A stretch of DNA of 12,701 nt from Lachnospiraceae bacterium (lineage in GTDB: Bacteria; Bacillota; Clostridia; Lachnospirales; Lachnospiraceae): positions 1 through 12,701 of the forward strand of contig JAJQID010000093.1 in assembly GCA_021199405.1 (NCBI GenBank), written 5' to 3'. The notes under the pieces were generated by a model, which worked only from the letters and a program-made list of their open reading frames with translations, was not told the origin of the DNA and ran no database searches. A program made the translations under genes and the position numbers. Below are positions 5,902 to 12,206 of the stretch, piece by piece. Each line of letters opens with the position of its first letter. The first letter of the stretch is position 1.

Positions 5902-7320
5902 TTATGTATTGCGTGAAATCCTGATAAATTGAGAAAGAAATAAACAGACCGTCACAAGCTGGCTTGCCAGTAGTCCGTAAAAATAGCCCTGAATCCCGAT
6001 GCACGGAATGCAGAAAAAAACGAAGCCCAGCCGGATAAAAACACTGATTGCGTTGATGAAAAAAATGGTAAGGGCTTTGCCTAGACCCTGGAGGATGCCG
6101 GAGAGCACCTGATTGAGATATAGAAGAGGACAGAGCAGACACAGGGAGCGAATATATCCTCCGGCCAGCGGCTCTCCAAAGACTGTGCCGCCCAGAAAAT
6201 CAGAAAACATGAAAAAGGCAAGGCCGCAGAGCAGTCCCCCGAATACAACGGTAAAGCTGGTGTTGACGGTGAGAGTCCGGATTTTGCCGTAGTTTTTCTG
6301 ACTCTGCGCCTGGGAGACGGTAGGCAGCAGCATGTGGTTGAAGGCTCCCAGAAAAGCACCCGGAAAAAACAGGACAGGCAGGGCGATGCCGGTCAGAATG
6401 CCGTAAACAGTCAGGGCCTGAGCGGAGGAATAACCGTAAAGCTGCAGGGAGAGAGGGATGCGAACGGCTTCCAGGCTTTGCAGAAAGTTCAGCGCCAGCC
6501 GGTTGAAGGACAGCGGTATTGCTATGGAAAATAATTCCCCGGTGCGGGAGAGAACGTTGGCATGCTTTTTACAGTTGAAGTATACACTGGAATTTATGAG
6601 CGAGTCAGGCCGCCTGCAATCATTGAACCCTGCATGGACATCAGGCTGCCTGTGACGGTTGGGACTTGTATGCGCTTCCGGGGTCGTGCGTATATTTTCC
6701 GCACGGATGGAAATCAGGCAGACCGCTACTGCGGCCAGTTCCCCGATTGCAGAACCCAGCACAGCGAAGCTCAAAAAAGCTTCCCATCCCTGTGTGGCGG
6801 CAAGACTGCACAGCGCGACCACACAGCCCACCCGCACCAGCTGCTCAATCAGCTGGCTTATGGCGGGAACGCGGGTTTTTCGTCTGCCGAAATAGTACCC
6901 GGAGAAGCAGCCGTGGGCGGCGGACAGGGGGAACGAGAGTGCGGTGATTTTTAAGAGAGCTTCGGTTCTCGGCTCCTGCAGATATTCATTGGAAAGAAAA
7001 GAGGAGAACTGCCATACCAGCGCGGCCAGGATGCAGGAAAGCCCCACACTCCAGAACAGGCTGCAGAGCAGATAGGAGCTCTGACCCTGCCGGTCGGAGT
7101 CCTTTAATTCTGAGATTCGCTTGGAAAGAGCTGTCTGGATACCGGCACAGCTGACAGCGGTGACCATGGCGGTGATCGGGGCCGTCATCTGCAGAACGCC
7201 AAGAGCTTCCGCCCCGAAAGCACGGGACAGATAAATACGGTAAAAAAAGCCGATGATTCGGGAAATGATACTGGCGGAGGATAAAATCAGGGTTCCAACA
7301 AGAATGGGATGCTTTTTCAT
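5902..7320 (-). CDS. SpoVB-like polysaccharide/lipid flippase (MATE/MOP superfamily)
   Basis: A 472-residue multi-pass membrane protein of the MOP flippase superfamily, close in pattern to stage V sporulation protein B and other oligosaccharide or lipid-linked precursor flippases. The N-terminus is typical: GTLILSSASIISRIIGFFYR, then LSRAFGAEALGVLQM and TAPI, with further hydrophobic helices throughout. The second half begins with IAIPLSFNRL and keeps the LPTVS and ILQGLGK segments of the family. SpoVB is needed for spore cortex formation, but related clostridial copies can act in envelope polysaccharide export, so the substrate is unknown. Residues about 207-261 form a hydrophilic linker rich in Arg, Asn and His that looks longer than usual. 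The ATG at 7320 has GAGG (complement of 7326-7329) 5 nt ahead. It lies between the PHP gene and aroF, all minus strand. Confidence 0.85.
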   Translation of the reverse strand: MKKHPILVGTLILSSASIISRIIGFFYRIYLSRAFGAEALGVLQMTAPITAMVTAVSCAGIQTALSKRISELKDSDRQGQSSYLLCSLFWSVGLSCILAALVWQFSSFLSNEYLQEPRTEALLKITALSFPLSAAHGCFSGYYFGRRKTRVPAISQLIEQLVRVGCVVALCSLAATQGWEAFLSFAVLGSAIGELAAVAVCLISIRAENIRTTPEAHTSPNRHRQPDVHAGFNDCRRPDSLINSSVYFNCKKHANVLSRTGELFSIAIPLSFNRLALNFLQSLEAVRIPLSLQLYGYSSAQALTVYGILTGIALPVLFFPGAFLGAFNHMLLPTVSQAQSQKNYGKIRTLTVNTSFTVVFGGLLCGLAFFMFSDFLGGTVFGEPLAGGYIRSLCLLCPLLYLNQVLSGILQGLGKALTIFFINAISVFIRLGFVFFCIPCIGIQGYFYGLLASQLVTVCLFLSQFIRISRNT

Positions 7321-7397
7321 GGCTGCCTCGGAAAATATCAGCGGCTGCCGTCCGCAGCCATGAGACAGCCGTGGGCAGCAGCCTTTTCTTCATTATA
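7321..7397 (-). promoter_or_regulatory. Leader and possible promoter of the SpoVB-like gene
   Basis: The minus strand holds a TATAAT (complement of 7392-7397) with no good -35. After it comes a G/C-rich leader with several copies of GGCTG and its complement CAGCC. One hairpin is GGCTGC-GGACG-GCAGCC (7343-7359). A second GCAGCC lies between the GAGG ribosome binding site and the ATG and could pair with an upstream GGCTGC instead. The leader can therefore fold in competing ways that affect access to the start. The promoter call is weak. Confidence 0.35.
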
Positions 7398-7434
7398 TTA
7401 ATGAGGCGTGGGCGGTATGCATTGCGCAATCACC

Positions 7435-7475
7435 TTTAAAGTGAACGACAAATTATTTTTATCGTTTACTTTAAA
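7435..7475. repeat. 14-bp imperfect inverted repeat between the PHP and SpoVB-like genes
   Basis: TTTAAAGTGAACGA (7435-7448) and TCGTTTACTTTAAA (7462-7475) are complementary at 13 of 14 positions, with a 13-nt A/T-rich loop. A separate perfect 10-bp palindrome, ATTGCGCAAT, lies beside it at 7421-7430. Neither arm is followed by a proper T tract on either strand, so an operator is at least as likely as a terminator for the PHP gene. Confidence 0.7.
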
Positions 7476-7519
7476 ATGGTTTTCCGTCATATTTTTCGAC
7501 TCTGTCCGGCGGAAATAGA

Positions 7520-8338
7520 CTATAATTTCAAAAACCTTGGCTTTCTTTTCTCGTAAATCGTGTAATAAGAGAAGCCTGCGGCCTTCAGCACCTCACAGGC
7601 ACGATCAAAACCGTCTCCCAGTCGGTCAGGGGTGTGGGCGTCGCTGCCGATGGTTATGAATTCTCCGCCCAGCTGTCGGTACCTTTTTAAAATAAGAAGA
7701 GACGGGTTTAATTCCCGGAGCCCGTACCGGATGGCGCCGGTGTTGCATTCCAGAGCTTTTCCGGTGATGGCGAGCTTTTTTAAGATCGGATCCAGAACGT
7801 CCTGATATTTCTGAAAGGTATAGTAGAGGTCTTTGTTAGGGCCGTAGCGCACCACATAGTCCAGATGCCCCAGGGAATCATATTGGACAAAGGTCTCCAT
7901 ATTTTCCAGGACGCACTGAAAATATTCCAGATAGCAGTCTGCCTCCTCGCGGCCTTCGTAGAAAGCGGGATAGTAGGGGTCGCGTCCGTGAACCACGTGA
8001 GTGGAGCCGATGACAAAATCAAAGGGCCAGTTTTTCAGCAGGTCGCAGTGCCTGGCGGAAAGGTGGGGCTGCAGACCCAGCTCAATGCCGAACCGAAGAT
8101 GAATTCGATCCGCATATTTTTCCTGAAGAAGCGCAAACTGTCTGTAATAGGCGTCGAAATCAAGATCAAAGGTGCCGGGCGGGCACTCTTCGCAGACCGG
8201 ATAATCCCAATCCAGGTGCTCAGTAAAACACAGTCCCCGCAGACCCCTTTGAATGGCCGAGAGGATCACCTCCTCCATGGGTGCGTCAGAATCGCCGGAA
8301 AAAGAGGTGTGTAAGTGAGAATCAATCAGACAGGGCAT
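7520..8338 (-). CDS. PHP-domain phosphoesterase, histidinol-phosphatase (HisJ/HisK) family
   Basis: A 272-residue metal-dependent hydrolase of the PHP family, close to HisJ/HisK-type histidinol-phosphatases (histidinol phosphate to histidinol, the penultimate step of histidine synthesis). The metal ligands are all visible: DSHLHTSFS (H8, H10), FTEHLDWD (H41), FGIELGLQP (E86), GSTHVVHG (H114), LGHLDYV (H158) and GSDAHTP (D233, H235). ALECNTGAIRYG is the typical seventh-strand motif. Length is normal for the family. No other his genes are nearby, so a different small phosphoester substrate is possible. AAGGA lies about 10 nt before the ATG. It is transcribed divergently from gap and is the first gene of the minus-strand group leading to the flippase and aroF. 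Confidence 0.88.
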   Translation of the reverse strand: MPCLIDSHLHTSFSGDSDAPMEEVILSAIQRGLRGLCFTEHLDWDYPVCEECPPGTFDLDFDAYYRQFALLQEKYADRIHLRFGIELGLQPHLSARHCDLLKNWPFDFVIGSTHVVHGRDPYYPAFYEGREEADCYLEYFQCVLENMETFVQYDSLGHLDYVVRYGPNKDLYYTFQKYQDVLDPILKKLAITGKALECNTGAIRYGLRELNPSLLILKRYRQLGGEFITIGSDAHTPDRLGDGFDRACEVLKAAGFSYYTIYEKRKPRFLKL

Positions 8339-8366
8339 AAAAGGCAGTTCCTTTCCTGAAGATTTT

Positions 8367-8415
8367 TACGGAAATATCCGTATGTCAGTATACAATAAAG
8401 AAAGAAAAAAGTAAA
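8367..8415 (-). promoter_or_regulatory. Promoter of the PHP gene with adjacent small palindrome
   Basis: On the minus strand, TTTACT (8410-8415) and TATACT (8387-8392) are separated by exactly 17 nt. A 6-bp inverted repeat with a 4-nt loop (TACGGA-AATA-TCCGTA, 8367-8382) falls at about the first 20 nt of the predicted transcript. It could be an operator or a 5' RNA hairpin ahead of the ribosome binding site. Confidence 0.55.
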
Positions 8416-8548
8416 TCCTGCCTTTCTCCGTCGGCCCAGCTGCTGTTTGTATATACGGTCCCATCCCTGCAATGGCCTGTTTTGGCTCGAAATCCGTATA
8501 AGCCTGAAGTATACTGTAAAAAAATCATAAAAAGTGTGTCCGTGGGAC
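8416..8548. other. Intergenic stretch between divergent PHP and gap promoters, nothing recognised
   Basis: Together with the flanking promoters this makes up the 305-nt gap between the PHP gene and gap. I see no convincing coding frame, riboswitch, RNA gene or long inverted repeat in it. TATACT at 8510-8515 could be a second plus-strand -10 but has no -35 partner. Confidence 0.5.
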
Positions 8549-8577
8549 TTGCCAAATATAGGAAAAACGGGTACAAT
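8549..8577 (+). promoter_or_regulatory. Strong sigma-A promoter of gap
   Basis: TTGCCA (8549-8554) and TACAAT (8572-8577) are each one base from the sigma-A consensus hexamers and are separated by exactly 17 nt. Transcription would start near 8584, giving a 5' untranslated region of about 60 nt ending in an AGGAGGA binding site. That fits a highly expressed glycolytic gene. Confidence 0.8.
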
Positions 8578-8643
8578 AAGGACGCTGATATAAATTTATC
8601 AAAGTTTCAACATTTGAAAAATAATTTTAGGAGGAAATCTAAA

Positions 8644-9645
8644 ATGGCAGTAAGAGTAGCAATTAATGGTTTCGGCCGTATCGGCCGTCTTGCATTCAGA
8701 CAGATGTTTGGCGCAGAAGGGTATGAGGTTGTGGCGATCAACGACCTGACAAGCCCCAAGATGCTGGCACATCTGTTAAAGTATGATTCCTCTCAGGGCA
8801 AGTACGCTCTGGCGGATACCGTTTCCGCCGGCGAGGACACCATCACGGTTGCTGGCAAGACTCTGAAGATTTACAAGGAGCCAGATGCCAACAATTGCCC
8901 ATGGGGTGAGTTGAAGATCGACGTAGTGCTGGAGTGCTCCGGTTTCTACACCAGCAAGGCAAAGGCTCAGGCGCACATCAACGCCGGCGCCCGTAAGGTT
9001 GTTATTTCCGCTCCCGCGGGCAATGACCTTCCCACCATCGTTTACAATGTAAACCACACCACCTTAAAGCCTGAGGATACCATCATTTCCGCAGCCAGCT
9101 GCACCACCAACTGCCTGGCTCCCATGGCGAAGGCCCTGAATGATCTGGCCGGCATCAAGAGCGGCATCATGAGCACCATTCATGCTTACACCGGTGATCA
9201 GATGATCCTTGACGGACCTCAGAGAAAGGGTGATCTGAGAAGAAGCCGCGCAGGCGCTGTCAATATCGTACCCAATTCCACCGGCGCAGCCAAGGCAATC
9301 GGCCTGGTAATTCCTGAGCTGAACGGCAAGCTGATCGGCTCCGCACAGCGCGTTCCTACTCCCACCGGTTCCACTACTATCCTGGTAGCTACCGTTGAGA
9401 AGAGCGTTACCAAGGAAGAGATCAACGCAGCAATGAAGGCGGCTTCCACCGAGTCCTTCGGCTACAATGAGGATGAGATCGTTTCCAGCGATATCGTAGG
9501 CAGCACCTATGGTTCCATCTTCGACGCTACTCAGACCATGGTAGGCGCTGACAATCTGGTACAGGTTGTTGCATGGTATGACAATGAGAATTCCTACACC
9601 TCTCAGATGGTTCGTACCATCAAGTACTTCAGCGAGCTGGCATAA
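8644..9645 (+). CDS. gap: Glyceraldehyde-3-phosphate dehydrogenase (phosphorylating, NAD-type)
   Basis: Encodes a 333-residue type I GAPDH, which converts glyceraldehyde 3-phosphate, phosphate and NAD+ to 1,3-bisphosphoglycerate in glycolysis. The Rossmann motif INGFGRIGR is at residues 7-15, and D34 in AINDL favours NAD over NADP. The active-site block SAASCTTNCLAP gives the catalytic cysteine C153, and H180 lies in STIHAYTGDQ. WYDNENSYTSQMV is the conserved C-terminal signature. The frame is open back to 8482, but the ATG at 8644 has AGGAGGA at 8629-8635 and matches the family N-terminus exactly. It has its own promoter and terminator and is followed by pgk and tpiA. Confidence 0.98.
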   Translation: MAVRVAINGFGRIGRLAFRQMFGAEGYEVVAINDLTSPKMLAHLLKYDSSQGKYALADTVSAGEDTITVAGKTLKIYKEPDANNCPWGELKIDVVLECSGFYTSKAKAQAHINAGARKVVISAPAGNDLPTIVYNVNHTTLKPEDTIISAASCTTNCLAPMAKALNDLAGIKSGIMSTIHAYTGDQMILDGPQRKGDLRRSRAGAVNIVPNSTGAAKAIGLVIPELNGKLIGSAQRVPTPTGSTTILVATVEKSVTKEEINAAMKAASTESFGYNEDEIVSSDIVGSTYGSIFDATQTMVGADNLVQVVAWYDNENSYTSQMVRTIKYFSELA

Positions 9646-9675
9646 GGGCGGTTGCTAAAAGTTTAAACAGACCTG

Positions 9676-9707
9676 AACGGGTCCGGTCTTAGGACCGGAC
9701 CTGTTTT
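9676..9707 (+). terminator. Rho-independent terminator of gap
   Basis: A 13-bp stem with one G-T pair (9676-9688 with 9693-9705, core GGTCCGGTC/GACCGGACC) and a 4-nt TTAG loop runs into TTTT. It lies 30 nt after the gap stop. Some read-through into pgk is plausible because no strong promoter is seen between it and pgk (only a GATAAT at 9748-9753 without a clear -35). Confidence 0.88.
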
Positions 9708-9792
9708 ACGTCATTCCCTTTTGGGTTTTCATATATAGCAGAAAGCGGATAATACAGGGAATGATAACCAATATTTTTTGGAGGATAAAGAA

Positions 9793-11016
9793 ATGGGATT
9801 AAATAAGAAATCCGTAGATGATTTCAGCGCTGCGGGCAAGAGAGTGCTGGTCAGATGCGACTTTAACGTACCGTTAAAGAACGGTGAGATTACTGATGAG
9901 ACCCGTATCGTAGCGGCTCTGCCCACGATTCAGAAGCTGGTCAACGACGGCGGCAAGGTGATCCTTTGCTCCCATCTTGGCAAGGTAAAGAATGGCCCCA
10001 ACGAGGGTGAGTCCCTGGCGCCGGTGGCGAAGAGACTGAGTGAGAAGCTGGGCAAGGAAGTAAAGTTTGTGGCTGATTACAATGTAACCGGTGAGGCGGC
10101 CACCGCAGCGGTAGCAGCCATGCAGCCCGGCGATGTGATCCTGCTGCAGAACACCCGCTTCCGCGGCGCTGAGGAGACCAAGAACGGCGAGGCCTTCAGC
10201 AAGGAGCTGGCTGATCTGTGTGACGATTATGTATGCGATGCCTTCGGCTCTTCCCACAGAGCGCATGCTTCTGTGGCCGGCGTTACCGAATATGTGCGCG
10301 CCAAGGGCGGCAACTGTGCGGTAGGCTATCTGATGGAGAAGGAGATCAACTTCCTGGGCAACGCAGTGGAGAATCCGGTGAGACCCTTTGTAGCGATCCT
10401 GGGCGGCGCCAAGGTGGCTGACAAGCTGAATGTTATTTCCAACCTGTTAGAGAAGTGCGATACCCTGATCATCGGCGGCGGCATGGTGTATACCTTCCTG
10501 AAGGCTCAGGGCTACGAGGTGGGTACCTCCCTCTGCGATGAGAGCAAGCTGGATTACTGCAAGGAGATGATGGCCAAGGCTGAACAGCTGGGCAAGAAGC
10601 TTCTGCTTCCTGTGGACACCGTGGTTACCAGCGAGTTCCCCAATCCCATTGACGCTGAGATTGCTACCGAGGTTTATGACTCCACTGAGCTTCCGGCGGA
10701 CAAGATGGGCATGGACATCGGACCCAGGACCCAGGCTCTGTACGCTGAGGCTGTGAAGACTGCCAAGACCGTTGTATGGAACGGACCCATGGGCGTATTT
10801 GAGAACCCGATCCTGGCAAAGGGAACGGTAGCCGTGGCTCAGGCTCTGGCTGACACAGACGCTACTACTATCATCGGAGGCGGCGACTCTGCGGCGGCTA
10901 TCAATCAGCTTGGCTTTGCTGATAAGGTAACCCATATCTCCACCGGCGGCGGCGCGTCTCTGGAATTCCTGGAAGGCAAGGAACTGCCCGGCGTTTACGC
11001 GGCGGATGACAAATAG
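9793..11016 (+). CDS. pgk: Phosphoglycerate kinase
   Basis: Encodes a 407-residue phosphoglycerate kinase, which transfers the acyl phosphate of 1,3-bisphosphoglycerate to ADP to make ATP. The family signature VLVRCDFNVPL is at residues 18-28, followed by the substrate-binding SHLGK and LLQNTRF segments. The C-terminal nucleotide domain shows GGGMVYTFLKAQG, VWNGPMGVFE, GGGDSAAA and HISTGGGASLEFLEG. The ATG at 9793 has GGAGGA at 9780-9785, 7 nt ahead, which fixes the start against an earlier in-frame codon at 9778. The stop codon overlaps the tpiA ribosome binding site, so the two are coupled. Confidence 0.98.
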   Translation: MGLNKKSVDDFSAAGKRVLVRCDFNVPLKNGEITDETRIVAALPTIQKLVNDGGKVILCSHLGKVKNGPNEGESLAPVAKRLSEKLGKEVKFVADYNVTGEAATAAVAAMQPGDVILLQNTRFRGAEETKNGEAFSKELADLCDDYVCDAFGSSHRAHASVAGVTEYVRAKGGNCAVGYLMEKEINFLGNAVENPVRPFVAILGGAKVADKLNVISNLLEKCDTLIIGGGMVYTFLKAQGYEVGTSLCDESKLDYCKEMMAKAEQLGKKLLLPVDTVVTSEFPNPIDAEIATEVYDSTELPADKMGMDIGPRTQALYAEAVKTAKTVVWNGPMGVFENPILAKGTVAVAQALADTDATTIIGGGDSAAAINQLGFADKVTHISTGGGASLEFLEGKELPGVYAADDK

Positions 11017-11030
11017 GAGGGTACAGCATT

Positions 11031-11780
11031 ATGGCAAGAAGAAAAATTATTGCCGGCAACTGGAAGATGAATATGACCCCCAGTCAGGCAGTGGAGCTGA
11101 TCGATACCTTAAAGCCGCTGGTTGTCAATGATGAAGTGGACGTGGTTTTCTGTGTACCGGCCATTGACATCATCCCTGCGGTAGAGGCGGTGAAGGGCAC
11201 CAGCATCCAGATCGGCGCAGAGAATATGTATTATGAGGAAAAGGGCGCTTACACAGGCGAGATTGCTCCCGCCATGTTGGTGGACGCCGGTGTAAAGTAT
11301 GTTATCATCGGTCACTCCGAGAGACGGGAATATTTCGCGGAGACCAATGAGACCGTAAATAAGAAGGTTCTGAAAGCTTTTGAACACGGCCTGACTCCCA
11401 TCATCTGCTGCGGCGAGACCCTGACCCAGAGAGAACAGGGCATTACCATTGACTTTATTCGCCAGCAGATCAAGATCGCGTTCCAGAACGTGACCGCTGA
11501 GCAGGCAGCTGCGGCGGTGATTGCCTACGAGCCCATCTGGGCCATCGGTACTGGCAAGACCGCTACCAGCGACCAGGCCGAGGAGGTCTGCGCCGCCATC
11601 CGTGCCTGCATCGCGGAGATCTATGACGAAGCGACAGCGGAAGCCATCCGCATCCAGTACGGCGGCTCCGTAAATGCCAGGACTGCCGCGGATCTGTTTG
11701 CCAGACCTGACATCGACGGCGGCCTGGTGGGCGGCGCCAGCCTGAAGGCGGAGTTCGGACAGATCGTTAATTACAAATAA
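11031..11780 (+). CDS. tpiA: Triosephosphate isomerase
   Basis: Encodes a 249-residue triosephosphate isomerase, which interconverts dihydroxyacetone phosphate and glyceraldehyde 3-phosphate. The catalytic residues are all present: K12 in GNWKMN, H95 in IIGHSERR, and E167 in AYEPIWAIGTGKTA, which also contains the flexible loop 6. YGGSV and GLVGGASL bind the phosphate. AGGAGG (11015-11020) overlaps the pgk stop and sits 10 nt before the ATG, so translation is coupled to pgk. gpmI commonly follows tpiA in Clostridia, but here the next genes are an HTH/RhuM pair. Confidence 0.98.
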   Translation: MARRKIIAGNWKMNMTPSQAVELIDTLKPLVVNDEVDVVFCVPAIDIIPAVEAVKGTSIQIGAENMYYEEKGAYTGEIAPAMLVDAGVKYVIIGHSERREYFAETNETVNKKVLKAFEHGLTPIICCGETLTQREQGITIDFIRQQIKIAFQNVTAEQAAAAVIAYEPIWAIGTGKTATSDQAEEVCAAIRACIAEIYDEATAEAIRIQYGGSVNARTAADLFARPDIDGGLVGGASLKAEFGQIVNYK

Positions 11781-11812
11781 AGGCAGTGTCTCCTTCGCAG
11801 GTTTATCTGTAC

Positions 11813-11857
11813 CTTTCCGGCACTAATATCAGGGAGAAACCGGCAATTCCCGGAAAG
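11813..11857 (+). repeat. 8-bp inverted repeat after tpiA, possible weak terminator
   Basis: CTTTCCGG (11813-11820) is complementary to CCGGAAAG (11850-11857) across a 29-nt spacer. A small hairpin follows (CGAC-ACAAA-GTCG, about 11858-11870, then TTTG). Neither has a good T tract, so this is at best a weak terminator for pgk-tpiA. Confidence 0.3.
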
Positions 11858-11890
11858 CGACACAAAGTCGTTTGCTGTAATTATTGAATT

Positions 11891-11941
11891 TATGCGTTGC
11901 GTATTTATCTGGCGTATGCTATGGTAGATACGCAACGCATA
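11891..11941 (+). promoter_or_regulatory. 14-bp inverted repeat enclosing the probable promoter/operator of the HTH-rhuM pair
   Basis: TATGCGTTGCGTAT (11891-11904) is perfectly complementary to ATACGCAACGCATA (11928-11941), with a 23-nt loop. TTGCGT (11897-11902) and TATGGT (11920-11925), 17 nt apart and with an extended -10 TGC, place a plausible promoter with its -35 in the left arm, its -10 in the loop and its start in the right arm. That is how a repressor operator would lie. ATTTTTAT follows directly, so the same element could also terminate tpiA transcripts. Both uses are inferred. Confidence 0.55.
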
Positions 11942-12005
11942 TTTTTATCTATGTAGAACACTGACGGAGGCGAGGTTTATATTTGAGCCTGTGGGAGAAA
12001 GGAAC

Positions 12006-12206
12006 GTGGAATTAATAAACAGAATCCGAGAGCTGCGGGAAAGTACAGGCATGAATCGAAAGGAATTTTGTGAGTTTTTTCAAATTCCTTACAGGACGGT
12101 CACAGATTGGGAGTTAGGCAACAGGCACGCGCCGGAGTATATGATCCGGCTGCTGGCCTATTACATTCAAGCGGAAAATATTCACAGGGAGGCAAACGAG
12201 CAATGA
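12006..12206 (+). CDS. Small XRE-like helix-turn-helix DNA-binding protein
   Basis: A 66-residue protein made almost entirely of one helix-turn-helix domain (about residues 17-40: NRKEFCEFFQIPYRTVTDWE), followed by MIRLLAYYI. This is a common small HTH type in Lachnospiraceae genomes, usually of unassigned function, whose partners often lie in mobile or defence-type loci. The GTG start at 12006 is preferred because GGGAGAAAGG (11993-12002) lies at a good distance before it. An in-frame GTG at 11991 would add five residues but lacks a close binding site. Its stop overlaps the ATG of the RhuM-family gene by 4 nt (ATGA, 12203-12206), so the two are co-translated. It probably regulates its own promoter through the inverted repeat just upstream. 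Confidence 0.8.
   Translation: MELINRIRELRESTGMNRKEFCEFFQIPYRTVTDWELGNRHAPEYMIRLLAYYIQAENIHREANEQ

Noticed and set aside
8578..8643. Rex-type operator in the gap leader
   Set aside because: No TTGTTAA-N4-TTAACAA-like palindrome is present, only loose A/T-rich symmetry.
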